From the NCBI RefSeq assembly GCF_021043365.1, contig NZ_JAJNDU010000001.1:1264164-1328163 (forward strand): a DNA stretch of 64,000 nucleotides, written 5' to 3'. Shown here piece after piece: positions 26,075-34,158 of this stretch (positions within the stretch are counted from its first letter, which is position 1; every line of letters starts with the position of its first letter). Source of the DNA: Sphingomonas sp. IC-11. GTDB taxonomy: Bacteria; Pseudomonadota; Alphaproteobacteria; Sphingomonadales; Sphingomonadaceae. A model generated the notes under the pieces. It did no database searches. It saw only the letters and a list, made by a program, of their open reading frames with translations, and was not told the DNA's origin. The position numbers and the translations under genes are program-made.

Positions 26075-26829
26075 CGCGAACGGTTCTGGTTACAGGCGGG
26101 GCAAAGCGGATCGGGGCAGCGATCAGTCGGGCCTGCGCCGAAGCGGGCTGGCGCGTGGTTGTCCATTACGGCACCTCAGAGAAGGAGGCACAGGCACTTG
26201 CGGCGGAGCTAGGCGGTGCAACGGTCAGCGGCGATCTTGAGGACACCCGGGCTATCGATGCGCTTTTCGAGCGCGCCCGTGTGGCGGCGGGCGGCCCTAT
26301 CCATGCGCTCGTCAACAGCGCATCGCAGTTCGAGGAAGACCGGCCCGAACGTGTTGATGGTCGCCTCGCGGCGCGCTTGTACGCAGTAAACTGCACCGCG
26401 CCAACGTTATTGGCCGGCGCCCTTGCTGGTCAGTGTGAACTCAGCGCAGGCGCGATCGTGAACCTCCTGGATCAGAAACTCGGCAATCCAAATCCGGACT
26501 TCTTTTCCTACTCCCTGAGCAAATATGCGCTCCGGGGAGCGACGGAAATGATGGCAATGGCTTTCGCTCCTCGGATCCGGGTCAACGCCGTTGCACCCGG
26601 CCTGACGCTGCCAAGCGGAGATCAGAGTGCCGCTGAGTTCGACCGGGTGGCTCGCGAGAACCTGCTCAACCGGCCGGTGGGTGCCGATCAGGTTGCGGCT
26701 GGCGTGCTTTACTTGCTGGACGCGGTAAGTGTGACCGGGCAGACGCTCTATGTTGATAGTGGACAGCGCTTCCTGAAGCGGCAGGGAGATGTGATGTTCG
26801 AGGGCAAGGAGCGGATGGGCGGCGAGTGA
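26071..26829 (+). CDS. SDR oxidoreductase, pteridine reductase/FolM type
   Basis: Short-chain dehydrogenase of 252 aa. The cofactor loop TGGAKRIG and the following HYGTS suggest NADPH and resemble pteridine reductase PTR1 and FolM rather than classical SDRs. The catalytic set is Asp134 (NLLDQK), Tyr147 and Lys151 (YSLSK). An Asp in place of the usual Ser, 13 residues before Tyr, matches trypanosomatid PTR1 (Asp181/Tyr194/Lys198). Location between folE and folB supports reduction of a dihydropterin to a tetrahydropterin. Four-base overlaps join all three genes. Confidence 0.88.
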   Translation: MTRTVLVTGGAKRIGAAISRACAEAGWRVVVHYGTSEKEAQALAAELGGATVSGDLEDTRAIDALFERARVAAGGPIHALVNSASQFEEDRPERVDGRLAARLYAVNCTAPTLLAGALAGQCELSAGAIVNLLDQKLGNPNPDFFSYSLSKYALRGATEMMAMAFAPRIRVNAVAPGLTLPSGDQSAAEFDRVARENLLNRPVGADQVAAGVLYLLDAVSVTGQTLYVDSGQRFLKRQGDVMFEGKERMGGE

Positions 26830-27176
26830 CTGAGTACACGATACTTCTTGATCAATTCGACGTCGCGATGCGCCTGGGCATACATCCGCACGAGGCAGAG
26901 CCGCAACGTGTGAGGCTCTCGGTCGAGATGACGATAGTGTATCCCGTGCCACTGGCGGGGGATGCGATTACGGAAGTTCTCGACTACGACGTTCTGCGCG
27001 ATAGCATCCGTGAGCTGGCGCGGGGACCGGGCTTCGCCCTTCAGGAGACGCTCGTGGACGCCATTGCGGCCTTGTGCCTGTCCGACAGCCGAGTCCGCCA
27101 AGTGAGGGTGCGATCGATGAAGTTGGACGTTTATCCTGACGCTATTGTGGGATGCGAAATCGTGCGTGGTCGCTGA
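26826..27176 (+). CDS. folB: Dihydroneopterin aldolase/epimerase family protein
   Basis: FolB-type protein, 116 aa, that would cleave 7,8-dihydroneopterin to hydroxymethyldihydropterin. The start is a GTG at 26826 that overlaps the upstream stop (GTGA). Expected active-site residues are present: Glu23 (LGIHPHEAEP), Glu in FALQETLVDAI and Lys99 in SMKLDVYPDAIVGCE. The other folate genes folK and folP are not here. It could act as dihydroneopterin triphosphate epimerase (FolX-like), which would suit a monapterin pathway with the upstream reductase. Confidence 0.88.
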   Translation: MTEYTILLDQFDVAMRLGIHPHEAEPQRVRLSVEMTIVYPVPLAGDAITEVLDYDVLRDSIRELARGPGFALQETLVDAIAALCLSDSRVRQVRVRSMKLDVYPDAIVGCEIVRGR

Positions 27177-27177
27177 C

Positions 27178-28359
27178 TCAGTAACTCGCGGCAGCATCCG
27201 CGGCTTGAGCGCCGGCTGTGAGATCGAGGATCTCGTACCCTCCTATCAGGACACGCCGTGAGATGAGGCTGCCGCTCGGGACGACGTACTCGGAACGAAG
27301 GGTGAACCGTTGGATCTTGTACACTCCTTGTACCTGATCCGAACTGGAGGGCTGCTGCGAAGAATAGCGCCGCCCGGAAATCTGCTTCAACAATGAGGTC
27401 GCCCAAGGATTTTTGGGCGAAGACCGAAGTACCTCCACCTCGGCGGTTCGTCCCTCGGGGCGGATCCAGAAGCCGATGTCCGCCCATTGGATAGCACCAA
27501 CATCGCTGGAGCGGATTCGAAGCGGATCTTCTTCGCCAAACCGCCGGGCAAGTGCTCGTGCATCAGATGCGGCGGCCGCCGCGTCCTGCTCATATGGAGG
27601 AGCCCAGATCAGTATGGGATCAGTTCCTTGCCCTTGCCCGACAAGGCCGGCGAGTTCCTGCATCTCCTCGTCGCTCGCGTCCCGCGCTCTCATGCGCAGA
27701 CGCAGCACACGCAGGGCAGTTCCAAACCCCTGTTGCCGGGCGAGGGGTCGTGCCTCGAGTTCCCGCAACTTGCTGAGCGCGGCCGAAGTTCGCTGCATGG
27801 TAGAGGCGAGCCAGACGCGTTTCATTCCGGCGAGCATTGCAGGCTGATCCTGCCCCGTCGCCAAAGCGTCTTGCTCTACGCTTCGGTACACCAGATCCGC
27901 TTGTCGATAATTGCCGAGCTTCAGCCACATGTCGCCCAACGCGGTCGCGGCCGATACGACAGTCGGATCACTTGCAGGCAAATTGTCGCGGAGCGTTCGC
28001 ACCTGTCGCGCGACCGCTGAACGATATGTCTGCGTGTCGCCATCGTGCAATGCAACCGTCGCATAAGCCTCGTACAGCGCAGCAACCGGCTTGGGATCTG
28101 TTCCTGCCTTGTCCCTGTTCCGCGTCACCGCGGCCGCGAGCAGACGTTTGGCATCCCGGTAGGCGCCCTCCCGAAAGCGGGACTCAGCAAGCGCGATGGT
28201 TGCCTGTGCGTCGCGCAAAGGTGTGCATTCCCCCTTCACGCAGGCAGCATGAGCTTCGGCCAAACGCTTACCGGTGACGACAATGTCGCCGGTTGCTGCT
28301 TGCAGTATGAGGAGAAGAGCCAACATCCGCAGTGTTCCCAAGGAGATGTTGATGCTCAC
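27178..28359 (-). CDS. Exported TPR-repeat protein with a TonB-like C-terminal region
   Basis: Hypothetical exported protein, 393 aa. A signal peptide (LRMLALLLILQAATG) is followed by DIVVTGKRLAEAHAACVKGEC, which is oddly like the plug start of TonB receptors plus a Cys pair. Residues ~50-200 look like TPR helices (AYRDAKRLLAAAV, GNYRQADLVYRSVEQ). The C-terminal ~90 residues (GFWIRPEGRTAEVEVLRSS..PWATSLLKQISGRRY) resemble a TonB C-terminal fold. The GTG at 28359 sits directly against a perfect hairpin; an ATG at 28326 (shorter by 11 residues) is an alternative. I do not recognise its function. Confidence 0.75.
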   Translation of the reverse strand: MSINISLGTLRMLALLLILQAATGDIVVTGKRLAEAHAACVKGECTPLRDAQATIALAESRFREGAYRDAKRLLAAAVTRNRDKAGTDPKPVAALYEAYATVALHDGDTQTYRSAVARQVRTLRDNLPASDPTVVSAATALGDMWLKLGNYRQADLVYRSVEQDALATGQDQPAMLAGMKRVWLASTMQRTSAALSKLRELEARPLARQQGFGTALRVLRLRMRARDASDEEMQELAGLVGQGQGTDPILIWAPPYEQDAAAAASDARALARRFGEEDPLRIRSSDVGAIQWADIGFWIRPEGRTAEVEVLRSSPKNPWATSLLKQISGRRYSSQQPSSSDQVQGVYKIQRFTLRSEYVVPSGSLISRRVLIGGYEILDLTAGAQAADAAASY

Positions 28360-28392
28360 ACGTCACTGCTCTTTTCGCAAGAGCAGTGACGT
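28360..28392. terminator. Perfect 14-bp hairpin between leuA and the TPR gene
   Basis: ACGTCACTGCTCTT (28360-28373) and AAGAGCAGTGACGT (28379-28392) pair without mismatch around a 5-base loop. It lies 17 bases after the leuA stop and ends exactly at the GTG of the TPR gene. There is no T-run. It may protect or terminate leuA mRNA, or hide the TPR gene's ribosome binding site. Confidence 0.65.
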
Positions 28393-28409
28393 AAACTATC
28401 GTGACCGGT

Positions 28410-30089
28410 TTAAACCGTTGTCGTGCTGAGCCTAGTTCGATTAGCAGCGCTGAGGACTGCGCGGACACTTGCGGTCGCTATGTCAGTATCTATGCCAACG
28501 CCCCACACGGTCTGCCCGTCTGCACTGCGGCATTCGATATACGCCGCCGCCTGCGCACTGGCTCCATGGCCGATGGCGTGCTCGGTATAATCAACAACGT
28601 CCAGCGCAGGTCCCGTGGTGTCCGTCAGCGCCGCGATCACGCCAGAGATAAGGCCGTTGCCACGACCTGAAAGCGAGCGCTCCTCGCCGTCGATTGCCAC
28701 CCGGCCCACGAACAACCGGTCGCCTGCGGTCCCCGTTTCGTCATAGTCGCGAAGCACGAAGCGATCGCCTGCGCCCGGCAGGTATGTGCGTGCAAACGCG
28801 CCCCAGATGTCCGCGGCGTTCAATTCGCGGCTGGTTTCGTCGGCGAGCGCCTGAACATGCCGGCTGAAATCAGCCTGAAGCCGCTTCGGCAGCTTCAAGC
28901 CCTTATCTTGCTCGATTACCCAAGCAACCCCGCCTTTCCCGGATTGCGAGTTGACTCGGATTACCGCCTCGTAACTGCGGCCGAGGTCTGCGGGATCAAT
29001 GGGGAGATAGGGCACCTCCCAGAAATCATCATTGCGCGCGGCCTGCGCGGCAAAGCCCTTCTTGATGGCGTCCTGGTGACTGCCCGAAAACGCCGTGAAG
29101 ACCAGGTCTCCAGCGTAGGGGGTGCGCGGGTGCACCGGTATGTTGGTGGCATATTCCACCGTTTTCACGACACCATCGATGTCCGACAGGTCTAGTCCCG
29201 GATCTACCCCTTGGGTGTACATGTTGAGCGCGACCGTGACCAGGTCGCAGTTCCCGGTCCGTTCGCCATTACCCAGTAGGCATCCTTCGACCCGATCAGC
29301 GCCAGCCATCAAACCCAGTTCAGCCGCCGCAACACCCGTGCCCCGATCATTGTGGGTGTGAAGGCTGATCACCACCGTTTCGCGGTTGGGAATGTGTCGG
29401 CCAAAATATTCGATCTGGTCGGCATACACGTTTGGTGTTGCACACTCGACAGTCGCGGGCAGGTTCAGGATCAGCGGGTGCTCGGCCGTTGGCTTGAGAA
29501 TGTCCATCACGGCTGCGCAGACTTCGATGCTGAAATCCACTTCCGCCGTCGAGAAAGTTTCGGGACTATACTCAAAATGCCACTCCGTTCCCGGGCGCTT
29601 GGCGGCTTCATCGCGCAGCACCTTGGCGCCCTCGATCGCGATGGACTTCACTTCTTCGCGGCTCATGCCGAAAACGATCCGGCGCCACGTAGGGCTGACC
29701 GCGTTGTACAGGTGAACAATCGCGGACTGCGCGCCCTCAAGGCTGCGGAAGCTGGTCTCGATAAGGTCGCGCCGCGATTGTGTCAGCACCTGGATCTTTA
29801 CGTCATCGGGGATCCGATCCTGTCTAATCAGGCCGGAAATGAAGTCGAACTCGGTTGCACCGGCGGACGGGAAGCCGACCTCGATCTCCTTCAGTCCCAC
29901 CTTGACGAGTAGGTCGAAGAATCGCGTCTTCTTTTCGGCATCCATCGGATCGATCAACGCCTGATTGCCATCACGCAGGTCGGTGGAAAGCCAGCGCGGC
30001 GCTCGTGTGATCGTCTTCGATGGCCACTGTCGGTTAGGCAGGTCTACTACGGGGAACGGGCGGTATTTCGTCGATGGATCGCGCAGCAT
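28410..30089 (-). CDS. leuA: 2-isopropylmalate synthase, long form
   Basis: First committed enzyme of leucine synthesis: acetyl-CoA plus 2-oxoisovalerate. The 559-aa protein is the LeuA type 2 (yeast/actinobacterial-like) form. The catalytic TIM barrel has STDLRDGNQALIDPM, LHTHNDRGTGVAAAELGLMAGADRVEGCLLGNGERTGN; the C-terminal ~130 residues form the leucine-feedback regulatory domain. A leucine-rich leader peptide with mutually exclusive hairpins lies 90 bases upstream. leuB, leuC and leuD are not in the window. Confidence 0.96.
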   Translation of the reverse strand: MLRDPSTKYRPFPVVDLPNRQWPSKTITRAPRWLSTDLRDGNQALIDPMDAEKKTRFFDLLVKVGLKEIEVGFPSAGATEFDFISGLIRQDRIPDDVKIQVLTQSRRDLIETSFRSLEGAQSAIVHLYNAVSPTWRRIVFGMSREEVKSIAIEGAKVLRDEAAKRPGTEWHFEYSPETFSTAEVDFSIEVCAAVMDILKPTAEHPLILNLPATVECATPNVYADQIEYFGRHIPNRETVVISLHTHNDRGTGVAAAELGLMAGADRVEGCLLGNGERTGNCDLVTVALNMYTQGVDPGLDLSDIDGVVKTVEYATNIPVHPRTPYAGDLVFTAFSGSHQDAIKKGFAAQAARNDDFWEVPYLPIDPADLGRSYEAVIRVNSQSGKGGVAWVIEQDKGLKLPKRLQADFSRHVQALADETSRELNAADIWGAFARTYLPGAGDRFVLRDYDETGTAGDRLFVGRVAIDGEERSLSGRGNGLISGVIAALTDTTGPALDVVDYTEHAIGHGASAQAAAYIECRSADGQTVWGVGIDTDIATASVRAVLSAANRTRLSTTTV

Positions 30090-30130
30090 AAGTGGGCTCG
30101 CTCTGCTGATGAGGCTTCTCGGTTCGGCTG

Positions 30131-30186
30131 GCCCTTAGGCGCATCGCGGTGCCCGCCGGCACACGTCGTCGTTCGCGCCTAAGGGC
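30131..30186 (-). promoter_or_regulatory. Competing hairpins in the leuA leader
   Basis: GCCCTTAGGCGC (30131-30142) and GCGCCTAAGGGC (30175-30186) are perfect 12-bp complements separated by 32 bases. Within the gap GTGCC (30149-30153) pairs with GGCAC (30158-30162). The right arm also folds on itself (GCGCC/GGCGC) and contains the stop codon of the leader peptide. A ribosome at the stop would block the long stem; one stalled at the Leu codons would not. No T-run follows, so it may control leuA translation or Rho access. Confidence 0.6.
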
Positions 30187-30223
30187 GCGTAAGTCGAAGA
30201 AGAAGGCCGACCGCCTGGATCAT
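30179..30223 (-). CDS. Candidate leucine leader peptide (14 aa)
   Basis: Minus-strand ATG at 30223 encodes MIQAVGLLLRLTRP and stops with TAG at 30181-30179. Four of 14 codons are Leu, all CTT, in the cluster CTT CTT CTT CGA CTT. It lies 90 bases before leuA and its stop falls in the hairpin arm, the arrangement of amino-acid attenuators. The ribosome binding site is weak (AAGG 13 bases upstream), which is the main doubt. Confidence 0.5.
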   Translation of the reverse strand: MIQAVGLLLRLTRP

Positions 30224-30341
30224 TGCCAGTTGGTTGCCTTATCGCGTCGCTGAAGTCCAGCGGCAAAGAAATTTGACGCTTTCGTAATCATTTGCACTGA
30301 AATGGCGATCTGCCCGTGGGCGAAGCAGCGAAGGATTTTGC

Positions 30342-30737
30342 GTGAGGCAGCTACTCTACATCAGTACGGCGACGCCTGGCGCGGCAATAGATATCACTGG
30401 CATTCTCGCGACGTCGCTGCGAAACAACCGTCGGGAGGGTGTAACCGGCCTGTTGTGGACGGATGAGCGCCGTTTCCTTCAGGTGCTGGAGGGCAGCGAC
30501 GATGCTGTTCAGGCCGTTCTTGGCCGAATCAAGATCGATACGCGCCATCGCGCGATTGTGGTTCTTCAGGATCGCACCATCGCCGTCCGTGAGTTCGGCG
30601 CCTGGGAAATGGCCCGACGAGGTCCAGCCGATACTGCCGATGCATTCGACGTGCGGATGCGTCAGTATCTCGCCGGAGCCTCACCATCGGTGCGCGGCAC
30701 GTTCGAAGGGCTGATCGCCGCCCGACGCGCCGCGTAG
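30342..30737 (+). CDS. Stand-alone BLUF-domain photoreceptor
   Basis: Blue-light sensor using FAD, 131 aa, almost only the BLUF domain. The flavin-site residues are present: Tyr6 (LLYIS), Asn28/29 (LRNNRREGVTG), Gln47 (FLQVLEG) and a Trp/Met pair in FGAWEMA. The start is a GTG at 30342 after AAGGA. There is no output domain, so it must act through a partner. It stands alone, divergent from leuA; the 252 bases between them also hold the leuA leader. Confidence 0.92.
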   Translation: MRQLLYISTATPGAAIDITGILATSLRNNRREGVTGLLWTDERRFLQVLEGSDDAVQAVLGRIKIDTRHRAIVVLQDRTIAVREFGAWEMARRGPADTADAFDVRMRQYLAGASPSVRGTFEGLIAARRAA

Positions 30738-30741
30738 ACCC

Positions 30742-31377
30742 TCACTTCTGAAACGCCGCCGTAATCTTCAGCTTCACTTCATCGGACACCATGGGGATGC
30801 CATAGCCGATGTTGAATTCGCTACGACGAATGGCACCGGACGCGGTGAAACCGACATTTTCCTTGCCGCCCATTTGTGCGGGCATCTTGCCTGCGCCGTA
30901 GAAACTTGCATCGAGGGTGACGGGACGGGTTACGCCGTTCAGCGTCAGATTGCCTTCGACCCGGGCATTCTCGCCATTGGGAGCCACTCGCGTCGAGACA
31001 AATCGCGCCGGCGCCGGCGCGGCACCGAAGAAGTCAGCTTGCTTGCCCGCCTCTGCCGGCTTCACCAGATGCTTGGTCAGACCTGCGCTGGCCGTTGTCA
31101 CCTCGGCAACCGGGATTGTCACGTCCACCTTGGCGGCAGCGGGGTTCTTGGGATCCAGCGTCAGCGTACCGGTGACGTTGCCGAACAGCCCGAAGTAAGG
31201 CGAAAAGCCGAGGTGATCGACAGTCCACTCCACCAGGGTATGGCCTGCATCCGCGGTGTAGGTGCCTCCAGTGATAGCGGTGACATTTTTCGAACCGGGG
31301 GCGCCGTTGGGCGCCTGCTGCGCCACAACTGCCCCGGTCAGAAGGGCGGAGAAGAGGAAGGCGTGTGCAATGCGCAT
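30742..31377 (-). CDS. YceI family periplasmic protein
   Basis: Exported lipocalin-like protein of the YceI family, which binds polyisoprenoid-type lipids. The 211-aa protein from the ATG at 31377 (GGAG 8 bases upstream) has a signal peptide (IAHAFLFSALLTGAVVA). Family motifs are DAGHTLVEWTVDHLGFSPYFGLFGNVTGTL and a C-terminal RRSEFNIGYGIPMVSDEVKLKI. It is convergent with the BLUF gene with only 4 bases between the stops. Confidence 0.92.
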   Translation of the reverse strand: MRIAHAFLFSALLTGAVVAQQAPNGAPGSKNVTAITGGTYTADAGHTLVEWTVDHLGFSPYFGLFGNVTGTLTLDPKNPAAAKVDVTIPVAEVTTASAGLTKHLVKPAEAGKQADFFGAAPAPARFVSTRVAPNGENARVEGNLTLNGVTRPVTLDASFYGAGKMPAQMGGKENVGFTASGAIRRSEFNIGYGIPMVSDEVKLKITAAFQK

Positions 31378-31461
31378 GATGATGGCTCCCGAACCGTTTC
31401 GCGTTTGAAACCATAACGCGCTGGGCGGGGAAAGCTCCTCACCCAAAACAACTCGTTTGCG

Positions 31462-32226
31462 TTATTTTTCGATCCCGACGGTCAGGTCGAATTTTATTCG
31501 CACCCATGCGCCAATCAGCGGCTTGTCATTTACGCGGGGCGGGCGGACCAGGAACTGCCATGACGCTCTCCGTAACCCGCGCGCGATGCCGGAACCTGGC
31601 GTTTCGCCCATCTCCCGGCAATCCTCCACGCGATTGCGATCCGCCGTTCGGCACGCGATGATCCCCCAGCCGCTCTCCTGACGCGCTGGCATATAGGTCA
31701 CAAGCTCGGCGCGAGTCGGCTCACGTACCCATTCTGCGGCATATAGCGTCTCACCACCGGGGCCCGCGCCAGCTACGCCTTGATCCCCTAGGCCACTGCC
31801 TTGATCCTCTGATCCGCCGGAACCTTGGGCGCTTGGTGGCTGCGATGGTGCGATACGCCCAATGTCTGACCCCACGTAGTCGGCACGCGAGAGCTTGATC
31901 ACGCCCGGCAGTTCGATGGGGGGCGGCGGCAGTGGTGCGGGAGCGGGCAGCAGCGGCCGTGTTTCGGTGCGTTGTTGCCGCTCGCTCTGGCGCAGATCGG
32001 TACGTTGGGGGCTGCTTTCGTGCGCAGGTCCAGCGGCGCTGACGTCGAACGTCGAAAGCGGGCGTCCGTCTCCAGGAGGAAGCAGCGGCAGCGCGCCCAT
32101 CTTGATCAGAACCCAAATGAGCAGTCCGACCAGCCCAAGCGCCACAGCAGACGAAACCAGGCGGGTGCGCCACGAGGGCCGCGCACGGTACGTCGCGTGG
32201 GAATAGGACGCCGTGCGCATCGTCAT
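31462..32226 (-). CDS. Single-pass, proline-rich TonB-like protein
   Basis: Hypothetical inner-membrane protein, 254 aa, with TonB-like architecture: a cytoplasmic basic N-terminus, one membrane helix (LVSSAVALGLVGLLIWVLI, ~24-42), a Pro-rich and Gly/Gln-rich linker (~75-155) and a C-terminal globular part with two Cys (IIACRTADRNRVEDCREM) that ends IGAWVRIKFDLTV. The C-terminus could be a diverged TonB domain; an exbB/exbD pair is not adjacent. Sphingomonads carry many TonB paralogues. Function is inferred from shape only. Confidence 0.65.
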   Translation of the reverse strand: MTMRTASYSHATYRARPSWRTRLVSSAVALGLVGLLIWVLIKMGALPLLPPGDGRPLSTFDVSAAGPAHESSPQRTDLRQSERQQRTETRPLLPAPAPLPPPPIELPGVIKLSRADYVGSDIGRIAPSQPPSAQGSGGSEDQGSGLGDQGVAGAGPGGETLYAAEWVREPTRAELVTYMPARQESGWGIIACRTADRNRVEDCREMGETPGSGIARGLRRASWQFLVRPPRVNDKPLIGAWVRIKFDLTVGIEK

Positions 32227-32391
32227 GCCGCCTAGTCGCTATCGGCGCCGGGAACAATGCGGCCCAAACTATGGTGAGACGACGAATTCGGCTCGGTCGG
32301 GAGTCAGCCTGCCGGGGAGAAACATGATGCCGTACCGGCCCTCGAAAGCAGTGTCGTTCCCAGTAAGTGTATTTCCTGCTCCCTGTGCGAT

Positions 32392-32425
32392 GGGTGGTGC
32401 GACGGTGCGCGCCGTCGCACCACCC
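32392..32425. terminator. Perfect 14-bp hairpin after ilvC
   Basis: GGGTGGTGCGACGG (32392-32405) and CCGTCGCACCACCC (32412-32425) pair exactly around a 6-base loop, starting 12 bases beyond the ilvC stop on the minus strand. No T-run follows. The position suggests termination or 3'-end protection of the ilv mRNA. The rest of the 210-base gap to the TonB-like gene holds no gene. Confidence 0.65.
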
Positions 32426-32436
32426 GGTCGTGAGGG

Positions 32437-33462
<1,026 letters not shown>

Positions 33463-33482
33463 CTACTCCCTTGCTCGTACAT

Positions 33483-33519
33483 CCCGGCTCCGCGGCCGGG
33501 GCCCGGCGTGCGGCCGGGC
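33483..33519. other. Tandem hairpins in the ilvN-ilvC gap
   Basis: Two stem-loops follow each other: CCCGGC/GCCGGG (33483-33488 with 33495-33500) and GCCCGGC/GCCGGGC (33501-33507 with 33513-33519). They sit 33-69 bases after ilvN and before ilvC on the minus strand. They may be processing or mRNA-stability sites inside the ilv transcript. Confidence 0.45.
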
Positions 33520-33551
33520 AAACCTTTGGTTGGTGATGGGACGGTGAAAAC

Positions 33552-34067
33552 TCAGGCGGTCTCGTTGCCGCGGCCGATCGCGACGATGCCAGTGCGGGCC
33601 ACTTCGATCAGGCCGACTTCGCTCATCAGTTCGACGAACTTGTCGATCTTCTCGATCCCCCCGGTCACCTCGAACACGAAGCTGGAGGTCGTCGCGTCGA
33701 CCACGCGGGCGCGATAGACGTCGGCCAGGCGAAGCGCCTCGATCCGGTGATCGCCGACGCCGCGCACCTTGACCAGCGCCAGCTCGCGCTCGACGTGCGG
33801 GCCCTCGGCGGTCAGGTCGCGCACCTTGTGGACCGGCACCAGCCGGTCGAGCTGCGCCACGATCTGCTCCAGCATCGGCTTGCTGGCGGAGGTGACGATG
33901 GTGATGCGGCTGACCGCCTTGTCGGCGGTGATCTCGCTCACCGTCAGGCTTTCGATATTGTAGCCGCGCGCCGTGAACAGACCGGCGATCCGCGCCAGGA
34001 TGCCCGGTTCGTTGTCGACGATGACGGCGAGCGTGTGCCGCTCCGCAGTTTCGGATTTGATATGCAC
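33552..34067 (-). CDS. ilvN: Acetolactate synthase small (regulatory) subunit
   Basis: Regulatory subunit that gives acetohydroxyacid synthase its valine sensitivity and full activity. The 171-aa protein has an N-terminal ACT domain (HTLAVIVDNEPGILARIAGLFTARGYNIESL) and a second ACT-like domain. The GTG at 34067 has AAGGA eight bases upstream; the frame upstream is not coding. It follows ilvB by 91 bases, a gap that contains a hairpin. Confidence 0.96.
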   Translation of the reverse strand: MHIKSETAERHTLAVIVDNEPGILARIAGLFTARGYNIESLTVSEITADKAVSRITIVTSASKPMLEQIVAQLDRLVPVHKVRDLTAEGPHVERELALVKVRGVGDHRIEALRLADVYRARVVDATTSSFVFEVTGGIEKIDKFVELMSEVGLIEVARTGIVAIGRGNETA

Positions 34068-34082
34068 TGTTCTTGTCCTTCT

Positions 34083-34106
34083 CCCCTCTCGCGCGAACGA
34101 GAGGGG
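34083..34106. other. Hairpin in the ilvB-ilvN gap
   Basis: CCCCTCTCG (34083-34091) and CGAGAGGGG (34098-34106) form a perfect 9-bp stem with a 6-base loop, 16 bases before the ilvN start codon. Together with the hairpins before ilvC it suggests segmental control of the ilv mRNA. Confidence 0.45.
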
Positions 34107-34158
34107 CGGGGAGGAGGAATGGGGGCGGGCGGCCGGTACAGGCCGCTGCACGACCGGA

